This document shows, in pieces, positions 9,172 to 20,580 of a stretch of DNA of 64,000 nt. Position 1 is the first letter of the stretch. Every line of letters starts with the position of its first letter. The notes beneath the pieces were generated by a model. The model was not told the origin of the DNA. It ran no database searches and worked only from the letters and a program-made list of their open reading frames with translations. Source of the stretch: Blattamonas nauphoetae (lineage: Eukaryota; Preaxostyla; Oxymonadida); assembly GCA_033064195.1 (NCBI GenBank), contig JARBJD010000139.1, positions 62,001-126,000 of the forward strand, in the 5' to 3' direction. The position numbers and the translations under genes are program-made.

Positions 9172-12100
9172 ATGATCTCCATCTTGCTAATACTCTGCCT
9201 GTTTGGCCATCTCTTGACGACCATTCCCAATTCACCCAAACCAAACAGTCTTGCGTCAGTTTTGGGGCAAGAATCAAACGCGAAAGGATTTAAATCGAAC
9301 GAAATTCATCTTATCTCCATTACTGAAGGAACATACATCGGGGACGACATCAAAGTCACTCATCAATCTCTTGAACTGTCAGGCGAGCGGTCATCACAAA
9401 GAAACACGTCTGGAACACGAATTATCGGGTGTTGTGAATCAATCGGAAAGACAAGTGAAGATATTGAGAACATGCAAGCTGTGGATAGTTCGATGTTCTC
9501 ATTGGCCAACTCAACCCTGTCGCTGAAATCGCTCCACTTTTCACTCGTCAATTATTCTGCAGAAGCGAGACAGCAAATGAACCAGCAACAGTCACCAAGA
9601 CTAGCAATTGTCTTTCACAGCATGCTGACGATATCTGACAGCAGAATTGAACTCTCACCATGGACAAGTGCGATTCTGATTTCTGGATCTCCATTGGTGG
9701 AATCAGGAAGAGAATCGTCAGTCGTGATTCAGAACAGCAGACTGTGGAAGGATGTTGGGGAGATGCGTGGAATTGTTGAGACATCGGCATTTCCAGACAT
9801 TGGAGGGTCGGTTTCTGTGTCGATTGTTGGATGTTCATTCAACTCACAGGCAATTCTCGGAAAGGATGGAATTGGCCTCTCACTGGCACGAACACCTCGA
9901 AAGAGTGAAGATGAGGTTGGAAGAATCTCGTCATCGCTGATTGGTTGCTCCTTTGTGAACATGAGTTCGATTGGCTCGTCCCGCCAGCCACAGATGTCGC
10001 ATTTGAGTCAAAAGATGTTGGGATGTGTTGTGTCGTCAACAAGCTTGCATTTATCAGGATCGACGATTCGGGACGTGAACAATGGAGGCTCAGTTTTGTG
10101 CTCTAATTCTTCCTTCTCCTCCCTCCTCTCCCATCCCAACTCCGACACCGACCCATCACAAGGCACAGTCACCCTTCCTGGTGACACTGATCCACAGGCT
10201 TCTGATTTGATCCCAGTGATCCCAGTCGGATCTGATCCCACTAAATACCTACAATACCATTTCGTTTCTTTCATTTCAAAAAAGTCTTCTTATATATGAT
10301 ATTTGAATGGAAAAAAAAGTAAAAAGGAAAATGGTCACTTCATAGATCATGAAAATGCAAACTTTGGGTGCTGCTGTTTCAGTTTGTTCTACAACAATAA
10401 TTATTAAAACAAGTCGATAATGCGTTATTATGTCTTCTTTGATGGTTTTTTCTCACTGACAAAAGTCAATGAAGGGAATACATCGAAAAAAGAAGTGTTG
10501 GTGATTGTGATCGTGCGTGTTTTTGGGAAATAAGAGCTGTCTGAAATATTGAAGAGCATTATGTGAAAACAAGAAGTGAATTGAACATGATTAATGAAGT
10601 GATAATGAGAAAATCTCAAAGGAAAAGAGTTGAAATTTGATCTCAGTCCAAATTTAGGCACTGACATCAATTGATCCCAGTTTTACCTATTTTGATGGGA
10701 CTACTCAGATGCCTGCTGATCCAGCTCAATTCGTGGATGGCACAGTGTTCAACATCACCAACACCAACGGCAACCACGAAACTTCAGCCATTTTCTCGAA
10801 CTGCCACTTCACTGGACAGAAATATCAAACAGCAATTCGCCCACTCACATTCTCTACGTACCCCGGCATCATCTCCATCCACTCCTGCTCCTTCGCTAAC
10901 ACTTACATCACCGAGTTTTCGGGAGCAACACTGTATATTGATTTGAATGAGCCAACCAACACAAATCCTGTGACAGTCGAATTCTGCAATTTCACAGATT
11001 GTGAGGGTGACTATGGTGCAGCGGGACTGAGGGTGTCAACCTCAGGCCTCCTCACAGTGACTGGATGCCGCTGTGTGAGATGTTGTATTTTCCCAGATAG
11101 AAAAGTCAATTCAGTTGGTGGAGGAATGTGGCTGTATTTCACACGTACGCAACCAGGCTCGACTCTGTCCAATCTGTATTTTGAAGCGTGTACAAGCACA
11201 CACATTGCGGGAGGGCTAAATCTCGACGATGTTCAAGGCTCGGTAGTCATCACCTCTCTCTCGTTTCAAGGCTGCTCAGCTCTCTCAACCGACGACGGAC
11301 ATGTAGGTGCGATGCTCATGAGATGTATGCACAAAAATACAGAAGCGATTTCTATTTCGCACCTCAAATTCGAAGATTGCTCTGCTTTCCAGTATGCAGG
11401 TGGATTGTATATTTCAATGTATAATTCCCCCCTCAATATAACCGATTGCACGTTCGTCAGCTGCGACACGACAGATTCTGAAATTTCCGGACTGAGTGGA
11501 GGCGGAGGCTTGTATGTGTATGGATATGAAACCAAGGTCACACTGAAAGGATGTCGTTTCATCGAATGTTCATCCACTGCACTTGGCGGAGCTGCGTTTG
11601 TGAGAATAGATGAACTTGAGATTTCCGACTGCCTCGTCCAGAACTGTTCATCGAGGACAAGCGGCGCAATCTGTATTAAACCGTCTGAAACAACCTTCCT
11701 CGCCACTCTCGCGAACACTCTTTTCATCGGAAACACAGTGAGTGACACTCCAACATATTTCGACATACACCAATCGATGAAAAACGCAGTTCAGCTTGCA
11801 GACTTTCTGATTGAGAACGAGTTTAACAGAACCATAACAAATATCACAATCAGTGATTGCTGGACAACCTCTGCACCGAACAGTGTGGGAATGTACAAAA
11901 CAACAAATGCCAATAAAACGAATCAAGTGTACACTCGAGTGTATCACCCTGCATTCGAAAAGATGGGGCCGCTCCTGACGCAAAAAGTGGAGGCCTTGCT
12001 TGATCTGGAATCGTTGAGGATTGATGTGGTTGTGAAGGGGAAGGTTCCACTCGAATCACAGGAATATGAAGTGACAATAAAAGAACAAAGTGGAGGAACT

Positions 12101-15100
12101 GAACTGACCGGAAGACTGCAGTTGAGTGATGAGACAGGCACGATCGTCCTGCCGTCAAAAGACACTCTGAAATACAACACTGGATACACAATCACAAAGA
12201 TCGTGGCAGTTGTTGATCCATCATCCACTCCGTCGATGACGAATGATATCACAATCCCGCAGGAAGCGTGGGCCTTCAACTTCGCCTCCAATCCCTCCTT
12301 CGCCTCCTTCGCCACTCCAAAAATCCCACCAATCCTAAAAGCGTCGTGTCGTGCTGGGAGTGGGACTGACCACGCGTGGATCCAGCTGACTTGACTGAAC
12401 ATCACAGCAGGAACGTACAACGTGACATTGAAAGAAGAGGCATTCTCATTTCGGGTGACATTCTCCGATGAGAGGGACGACGAAGGGCATGTACTCTCAT
12501 CCGAGGCATCAGTTCGTCTTTTCGGTGATGGAAGCAAGCTAAACTTCGACACAGAGTACACACTGAAGAGTGTGAAACATGCATCTACTTGGGTTTTTGC
12601 CGATATGTGTGGAATGATCATTACATTCACCACTCCACAGGCGACAGATCGGATTGTTGGGATTGGGACGATGGATTTCACAAACAGTCAGAAAGATGAA
12701 GTGTCTGTTTCTCTTTCTGGTTCCGATTTAGTGAGCACAGAATATTTCATCGAGACATCACCGTCAAGTGACCTGAATGGAAACAAGCTCTCAGTAACTT
12801 TCACAGATCAATTGGGGACACTCGTTGGGAAAGTATATTCAGCAATTGGAAACGCTGTGCCTCTCAAGTTTGGGCAGACATTCGAGATTGTCTCAGTCAC
12901 ACACACAAACAATCAGCCGATCCTCTTCGTCCCACTTTCTTTTTCTGTCCCGACTGAGCCGGCTCGGATTGAATCGACGTCGTGCACTCTGAACGGTGCA
13001 AAGACAGCAGTAAATGTGACACTCACAGGCAGACAGTTGTTCTCAGCAGCAATGTCAGTGAAACTGAAGAATTCCACCACAAATCGAGTCTTCACGTCGA
13101 GTTTGTCATCTGTGAACGCCACCAGTTGCACTGTCTCATTCCCAGCCGCTCAGACAGAAACCGACACTACACTTGTGTTTGGTGGAACTTACGATGTTGT
13201 GTCAGTTGAGTCATCAGAAAGTGAGTCGTCGTTCGTTGTGAACACAGGAGTGAACGTGTCCATTCGACCTGCTCCGATCATCACGTCAATTTCCTCATCG
13301 CTGTCTCCAAACTGCTCTCACTTCGAGATTTCGTTTTCGGGAACGTCTCTTCCTTCGACTGGATCATTCGTTGCGTCGATCTCTCCTTCGATCACACTTG
13401 CGTTGAGCTATGTGAATGGAGTGTGGACGACAGGATGGCTGATCGATGGAACGAATGGGACGTTGATGAACACGAATTATGTGCTCACCCAAGTGGCTGA
13501 TGGAGACAACGAAATGATTCTAAATGTGAAGACGTTCAAAACAGCAGAGGGTCCGACTCTCTCGTCGATTCCAGAAGTGACTCTGAAGAGGAGTGATTTG
13601 AACAGCATTGTCATCTCACTGGAAGGGCAACAAATACCGACTTCATCTTTTGTTCCATCTTTTGACTTGATCGTTGTTGAAAGTGGGAAGACAAAAGAGA
13701 TTTCGATTCCTGTTTCGTTCAGCTCGAATGAGATTGGAAGTGGAGAAGTTGAAGTGTACAAAAGTGGGAAATTGAAGTATTCGACGTCGTATTCTGTTGT
13801 TCGAATGACGAGCACAGCTGTTTCTGTTTCAATTCCCTCCGCTGTGTCATTCTTGACGCCACCAGCTCCCACGCGAATCATCTCAGCGACATGCGATCTG
13901 GACTCAGAAACTGGAAAGTCAGCCGAGATTTTGCTGACTGGAGTATCCTTCCCTCAATCGACATCATTCACATTGACGATGTACGAGTTGGATGAATCAT
14001 CATTAAGGATTGGAGAAGAAATTGAACTGTCGTCTTCTTTCGCAGCAGACGGATCTTCGACCTCTCACACTCTCTCCTCGCTGATCTACGAGAATGCTGG
14101 CGCGAAATTGAAGTTTGGACAATCGTATGAAATCACCCAAATCGAAATTAACGACATCGACACTATTGTGGATGATCTCGCTCGTTTTTCTGTCCCTCCT
14201 GAACCTTCGCGCCTCGTCACCGCTGGTCTGGTTGTTGATCTCAGCATGAATTTCTCCACTCTTACTCTCACCACTCGCCAGGTTGTTTCAGGTCAGAAAT
14301 ACACAGTTGCTCTCTCAGGGACTCCTCTCCACCAGTCCAACTCAGACTCTGTTCACACACTCGATTTTGATGTGGATGGGGCAGAATCGATCACAACAGT
14401 GCTGAGTCTTTATCCAGATGCCACACTGCGATTCAACCATCTCTACAAAGTGACGTCGATGAAACTGAAATCATCGTCCACTCCGATCTTCATCAATTCT
14501 GACGCGTGCACATTCTCAACCCCAGTTGAACCTGTGCGAATCGAAAACGGGGAAGGACGACTGAACTCGAAACGAAATCGGGTTTTTGTGACACTGACTG
14601 GTCTTGCTCTGAAAGATGGAGAATATTCATTCACTCTGACTCACACAAACGCAGATAATTCACGAACAATCACTGGCAGCCTGAACTTGGATGGAATTGT
14701 TGAGTACTCACACACAGTCGAGGAGAGCAATCCGAATCGTTTGATCTTTGGCGAGACGTACACAATCACATCAGCCACTCTCGACTCGCAGCCAATCCTG
14801 TTCAATTCGAACATCAACATCTCCATTCCTCATCCTCCCAAAGTGACAGGCGCATCGTTCCATTTCCACAATTCACCCAACACCACTTGCACTGTGACAT
14901 TGACTGGATCGTGTCTGGATCTTCAGGGCACCTATCTCGTCTCTCTTCAATCTGGCCCAACTCTGACGATCTTTCTCAACGAATCAGAAAATGCTGTCTC
15001 TCCGATTCTTCTGATTGGCCGTCCAGACACACTTCAATACAGCACAACGTACACAATCGATTCAATCCAGAAAGAAGGCGATGACACCGATGTTGTTCTG

Positions 15101-17232
15101 ATTGATGGAGCTGTTTCGTTTGAAACTGGATCCAGGCCAACACCACTCACAATGGTCGTCGATGAGAGGACGGGACGCAGCTCACCTGATTGTGGAGATT
15201 CAATCAATCCATGTTCTTCAGTTGCTGTTGTCTGGGAAATTGCATCTGTCCTGTCGATCTCGAAAATCAACTGCAAATTGTGTCGTCTGTTTGTCAGTCT
15301 CAGCCGTGGTCAGTTTCAAAAGATGGATCCCTCGTCATCACAAAATTCGAGATTGGCATCCCCACACTCAGCATCCCCTCGTCTGCTTCGATGGGCGAGA
15401 AGGAGGGGATGATTGTTGTGGATGGTGGGATTCTGGAAATCCGCGACATTTCTGTCTTGATCGAAAACGGATCTGAATCATTCGTTTTCCTGTTTGGAAG
15501 TGAAAGCACGATCTTTCTCGTCGGCTCCTCAATCACTGGAATGGAAGTGAACCCCAATTCTGATGAATCGGGAGATGTGTGCAGCTGGTCAAGTGGGATC
15601 GTTCGCCTCGTCAATTGTTCGACGCTTCTCGACAATGTGAAACTGACGCATCATTCGCAGGGAGCGATCAACATGGATGGCGGATCATTGGCCATCGAAT
15701 CTTCCTCCTTCCACGACAACAGCCCAAATCACAAATCCTTCCCATCGCTCAGACGGAATGTGTATTGCACGGGCTCAGCCAATATCACTATCGAGAGTCT
15801 GTTGGGTGGAGATGGATCGAAAGACCATCCATCGCTGTGGTTTTCACTGAACGACTGCAACTTGACAGGAGAGCATGCTCAGCCACTCACACCCATGTTC
15901 GTCCCAACCCTATCGACTGATTCGAAGAACACGCTGAACAAGACGAAAAAGTCATTCTCGATTGATGTGAAAGGATCAAATCTGATTCCGTGTGGATTGT
16001 GGTTGGAGATTGTGGAAGTGACGAAAGAGAAGACGGATGGGACTTCAACACAAGTCGAACTGACATCTGATTCCTGCTCGTCCATCTCCGAATCCTCGAT
16101 CTCCCTCGAAATCGAACAGTCTCTCCTCTCGTCTCTGAATGATAATCTGGAATGGCGTGGAAGACTGGTTTTCGGAAAGAACATCACGTCGAACACTTCG
16201 TTTGTGATCCAAATGAGCTCAACTGATCGAATCGCACAATCAGTTCGGGAAAACATGAAATGGTGGATTCCTCTCATCATTGTGCTCGTCTCATTGGCGC
16301 TCATCGTGATTGTGGTTGTTGTCTTCTGTTGGCGACGCCGGAAATCATCAACGATCCAACAGAAAGACACAGTGAGCACCGAGCTGGATGCAGAGATTGT
16401 CGAAAAGATGGAAGAAGCGGAAGATCGGGACACTTTCAACCAGAACATCACAACGTCTCATCGACAACTGAACACGAATGGTGTTCATGCTGAGCCACTA
16501 TCATTCGGAGCGTCCACAAGCAAATTGAATGAACGCCAATCAACGAACATTGAAGCAGTAGAAGTGTTGGTGTGTGGAGAGGCGAGCAAAGTGGAGATTG
16601 TCTCGAAGAAAGAGACGCTGTTCGAGAGACTGCATGGACCGAACGGGCAGAAAGTGGATGCAGTTGCGATTGGGATGGAGATTGTGAAGGGTCTTCGTCA
16701 TCTGAACAAGTCAGAGATTTTCTCGATCTCGCTGGCGAAGTGGACGCCGCACTGGATTCTGTTTGATTCGAAGGATCGGGTGTGCCTTCGTCTGAACGAG
16801 GAGACTGGATTCCAAGTTGATGAGAATGGGAATGCGATGGCGATTGACGATGGAGAACGATGGCGAGCGCCTGAGCAGTCGAATGGGCAGCTGGGACAGA
16901 ATGAGGAACGTGTGTCGGTTTTTCGGCTCGGCCTTGTGCTGCTGGAAATTCGGACAGGTCTTGTTCCCTTCGGGGAGATTGATGCGACGAACGCGTCTCG
17001 GCAGCTGTGTGCTGGTCTTCTTCCTCCGCACGCGCATGTCGACGAGGGTTTCATGTCGATTGTGTGCGACTGCCTCGCTGTCAACCCGAACGAACGACCG
17101 CTGCTGATGGAAGTTTCGGACAGACTAGAACAGTATCATTCATCGAAAGAAATGGATAAGAAGAAATCTGTCACTAATGGTGGTAACACCGAGGGACTCC
17201 AATCAAGGCCAACAGTGGAGTTCACGCATTGA
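9172..17232 (+). pseudogene. RLP2: receptor-like pseudokinase gene with hAT-like insertion, nonsense codon and frameshift
   Basis: The ATG at 9172 opens a signal peptide (MISILLILCLFGHLL). Then come a beta-helix region to about 11960 with GGxxI/C..F..C type turns, about nine Ig-like repeats to about 15120, a CGDSINPCSS module, a second beta-helix, a membrane helix at about 16255-16335 and a pseudokinase at about 16560-17140 (LAKWTPHW in place of HRDLKPxN; ERWRAPEQ kept). Three lesions interrupt it: the 521-bp element at 10195-10715; an in-frame TGA at 12392-12394 where the context (WIQLT-stop-LNITAG) predicts glycine; and a 1-nt deletion between 15270 and 15271 relative to RLP1. Removing the element and duplication and restoring one base gives 2511 codons, an exact multiple of three. 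The frame after the nonsense codon is unchanged. It is recently inactivated, or one silent state of a variable gene. Confidence 0.85.
10195..10715. mobile_element. 521-bp hAT-like non-autonomous transposon, copy 1, inside RLP2
   Basis: The terminal inverted repeats are CAGGCTTCTGA at the left and TCAGATGCCTG at the right. Perfect 8-bp target duplications CTGATCCA lie at 10187-10194 and 10716-10723. CAG-starting termini with 8-bp duplications are the signature of the hAT superfamily. The interior is A/T-rich with no transposase; an antisense 80-codon frame is present in both copies but resembles nothing. The sequence is the same as 18839-19359 apart from one substitution that I can see. Element plus duplication is 529 bp, so exact excision would rejoin the RLP2 frame. 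Confidence 0.9.
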
Positions 17233-18030
17233 TTGATTCACAACACAGGATCATTTCATCTTTCTTCGTTTTCTCTGATTCACTTCACGTTTCAGTTGTC
17301 AAACTTTCCGTTTCTGACATCTGACGTCTCTATCCATTTTCCCGATCATTCTGTTTTCTTAACTTGATTTCCATGACACATTCTTCGTTCTGAACCATCC
17401 ATTCACCCACTTCGATGAGAACATCCACGTCACTCGTGCAGCGGAGCTCTTCATCTTTCTTCTCTCATCGATGATGATCATTTTTCACTGCATGCAGTTC
17501 ACTCTTCACTCGTGCAGCATTTCTTGTCGTCTTTCTTCTCTCTTCATTCGTCTTCACAAGCCAAATAGAACCATCCTCATTTCTCAGCAGATCTCATTCT
17601 CATTTTCGTACATCGGCATTTTTCAATCATTTTACACAATGATCTTTCTTTGTCTCACAGACTCCCGTTTTTTCCGTCTTCATTTTGCGTTATTTGTCTC
17701 TTCTCCAGACTTCTGGAACTGTTCGTCTCTTTTGCGTGAACACCGACCGATTTGGTGTCTGGATGTTCGCCACAGCAGAGATGAATGTCTTCGTTGCTTC
17801 ATCATCCAAATCCATCACTCATTCTTGGATTTGCTCGCTTTTGGACCCATCCCTCAATGCACATCTCACTCACCGTCACATATCGATTTCGTAAGATTCA
17901 TTCTCTATCCACGTTGTCCACCATTCAGGTTTGATTTAGGGTGACACTATTCATTCGTACTGATCGGATAGATCAGTGCAGACATCATTCACTTCTCGAA
18001 TTGTGTTGAGTCACTCGATATTTTCAATGT
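17233..18030. other. RLP2 3' flank, pyrimidine-rich, paralogous to the RLP1 flank
   Basis: This C/T-rich stretch aligns with 8292-8930 with many indels except in the 182-bp island at 17709-17890. No gene is visible. Confidence 0.6.
17709..17890 (+). other. Conserved exon-like island downstream of RLP2
   Basis: Second copy of the island at 8681-8862. It is preceded by TCTTCTCCAG and followed by GTAAGATT, with a matching acceptor ending at 17928, giving a candidate 38-nt intron. The candidate intron is diverged between the copies while the island is not. Confidence 0.35.
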
Positions 18031-18760
18031 CTGGTCTAATATAGGCAAGAAAAGCTGTTTGGAGAGTGATTGACTTTTTCACGCTGCCGTAGTTGTTGTG
18101 TCCTGAAAAGAACAATTTTTCTGAGCACACCCAAGAGAGAACACTTTTTAGTGACATATGAATCGAATAATGTCCTCATTCGCTGAGAAATCAGGCCACT
18201 GACTTCCCCATTGCACCAACCTGGATCAACTGATAAATCTGCAATCAGAAGAGAGAATGAACAGAGGAGGAAGCTTATTACATCTCCAATGCTACGTGTA
18301 CGAGTGGAGAAATGGAGCGTGACGACAGAGACAGCAAAACATGATCGGCAACAGATTCTCAAATAAATAAGAAAGAATCGAGATAGTTGAGCCGAATACG
18401 ATTACATCACCCAGAATTTGTTCCTTCATTGTGTTTATTCCGACGAACGGGTCATGTGGAACCAGCGGATTCGACATGTCACTGTGGCCCGGATCGTGAC
18501 TATCATCTTCATCACAGGAGGTTGCAAGACGTCAAACAATCACATCGTATCTCCACAAAATCAGAACGATCATCCATGTCCCTCCGAACGCTGGTATCGT
18601 TGTTTGATATAATTGGAGTTGTGAGCTCTCCCTCACCTTCAATTAACAAGTCAAATTCAACACTATTTCTATCTCCAATTATATAAGACGTTGCAGGAGA
18701 CAATTCCGACACCGGTGACAGCATTGGACGACGGAAGACGTTTTCCATCTTCTGTGTCAA
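18030..18760. repeat. Degenerate repeat A, copy 1
   Basis: Blocks here recur in the same order at about 20580-21100 and 24450-25100. Examples are AATCGAATAATGTCC, TTCCGACGAA.G followed by TGTGGAACCAG, and a GTATCTCCACAAA block. Divergence is high. No coding function is visible. It may be the truncated left unit of the array formed by 20580-24050 and 24450-28450. Confidence 0.4.
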
Positions 18761-18838
18761 AAACGCTGATACGACACATTTAAGACTTCTTAACCATATC
18801 CCACTGTTTTCGAAACTTGTGGATCAGATGGCGATTCC

Positions 18839-19359
18839 CAGGCTTCTGATTTGATCCCAGTGATCCCAGTCGGATCTGATCCCACTAAATACCTACAATA
18901 CCATTTCGTTTCTTTCATTTCAAAAAAGTCTTCTTATATATGATATTTGAATGGAAAAAAAAGTAAAAAGGAAAATGGTCACTTCATAGATCATGAAAAT
19001 GCAAACTTTGGGTGCTGCTGTTTCAGTTTGTTCTACAACAATAATTATTAAAACAAGTCGATAATGCGTTATTATGTCTTCTTTGATGGTTTTTTCTCAC
19101 TGACTAAAGTCAATGAAGGGAATACATCGAAAAAAGAAGTGTTGGTGATTGTGATCGTGCGTGTTTTTGGGAAATAAGAGCTGTCTGAAATATTGAAGAG
19201 CATTATGTGAAAACAAGAAGTGAATTGAACATGATTAATGAAGTGATAATGAGAAAATCTCAAAGGAAAAGAGTTGAAATTTGATCTCAGTCCAAATTTA
19301 GGCACTGACATCAATTGATCCCAGTTTTACCTATTTTGATGGGACTACTCAGATGCCTG
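18839..19359. mobile_element. 521-bp hAT-like non-autonomous transposon, copy 2, intergenic
   Basis: It has the same length and termini as the copy in RLP2, with one internal substitution visible. The 8-bp target duplication is GCGATTCC at 18831-18838 and 19360-19367. The near identity implies both copies moved recently, so an active hAT-type transposase should exist elsewhere in the genome. Confidence 0.9.
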
Positions 19360-19367
19360 GCGATTCC

Positions 19368-20580
19368 AGTTAACTGAGTATCCATTGAATGTGCTTCCGA
19401 TCTTCAGTCACTCCGGAATCTGGGGATATTCGTTCATGAAGAGCCATCCATCACACAAGACACAGGTGAAGGCGGCTGAGATCCTGCACATCTTCGCTTT
19501 CTTCATGGTTTCAGTCAGATTTCTGATCGGAAACCATCTTTTGTTGGGTCCGATCGGAACAGATCTCTCTCCCCTCCCAAAAAACATTCAACAAACCTGA
19601 TGGATCTTTCTTCAGCACGACATGATATATCATTTTTCATGTTTACAGCACTCTTTATCATGTTATATACCTCCAAACCAACCTCTCCAAACTGACAAAT
19701 GTTAATCCCTGACTCACACCGTCTGCGAAGTGATAACTCGATATCTGAATCCCTTCAGAGTCATTCACATCCATTATTCTTTGTCGAGATGGAGTGGGGT
19801 GACATTTCTAACCAGTCTCGCTGTGAGAAGCTCGATCATGCGAGTTTTTCAACTATCCAGAAGGGATCGCACCGAACGAGCACAATTTTCAACTCATCAA
19901 TTCGTTCTTTCTCTTCGTGGATGGAGAAATCAGTATTATACGCACTATATTTGACAAGATCCAAGCGAATCCACCATCGCGACCACTGCGACTATTAGCT
20001 CCCAAAAAAACTCTCTACAACTCTGAGTCTTGGCTTAGAATTCAGTCTCATCACGAACAAGGGGAATACAATGATTTGCTCGATGTGAGATGAGAAATTC
20101 AGTCTCAATCCTTTCGAAGGCACTTCTTCCCTCTGATACAACGTATTTCTTTCTCATCTCGCTCCAAAGTCAAGACATTCCATTCTACATTTTTCGGAAA
20201 AATGATTGACGTCGTTATATTGATGATTGAGGGGAAAAATGACACGAAACAAGAAAAAGTCTGACAGGTCATTCTGGCCACCACAGGATTCCTAACACAA
20301 TCTAAAGTGAATAATGATGCCTATCACGAGCATTTATTTCCGTTTCTGTGGTGAATAATGTTGGTTCTTCAAACATGTAAGAATAAACGAGGAGCAAAGT
20401 CAGTTGGTCTGTGATTCCCTGTAGAGTTTTGGATGTTCGTAGATATCTCATAAGGACATAGTACTCGACTGTTTTTTGCATACAATGAATGTCTGTTGCT
20501 GGTTTTGAGCTTTTCAAGCGAGGATACGATAGTTTCTGGAGTGACCTTCCCGGTCGCTCTTCTGTGGTTGGTGCGTCCAG
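19368..20580. other. Intergenic region with no recognisable gene
   Basis: Short frames on both strands (for example 19385-19600 and 19699-19998) lack domains, signal peptides or any visible relative in the window. I see nothing I can support as a gene or RNA here. Confidence 0.5.

Noticed and set aside
10195-10715. Intron in RLP2
   Set aside because: The ends are CAGGC...GCCTG with an 8-bp target duplication, and a second copy exists in intergenic DNA.
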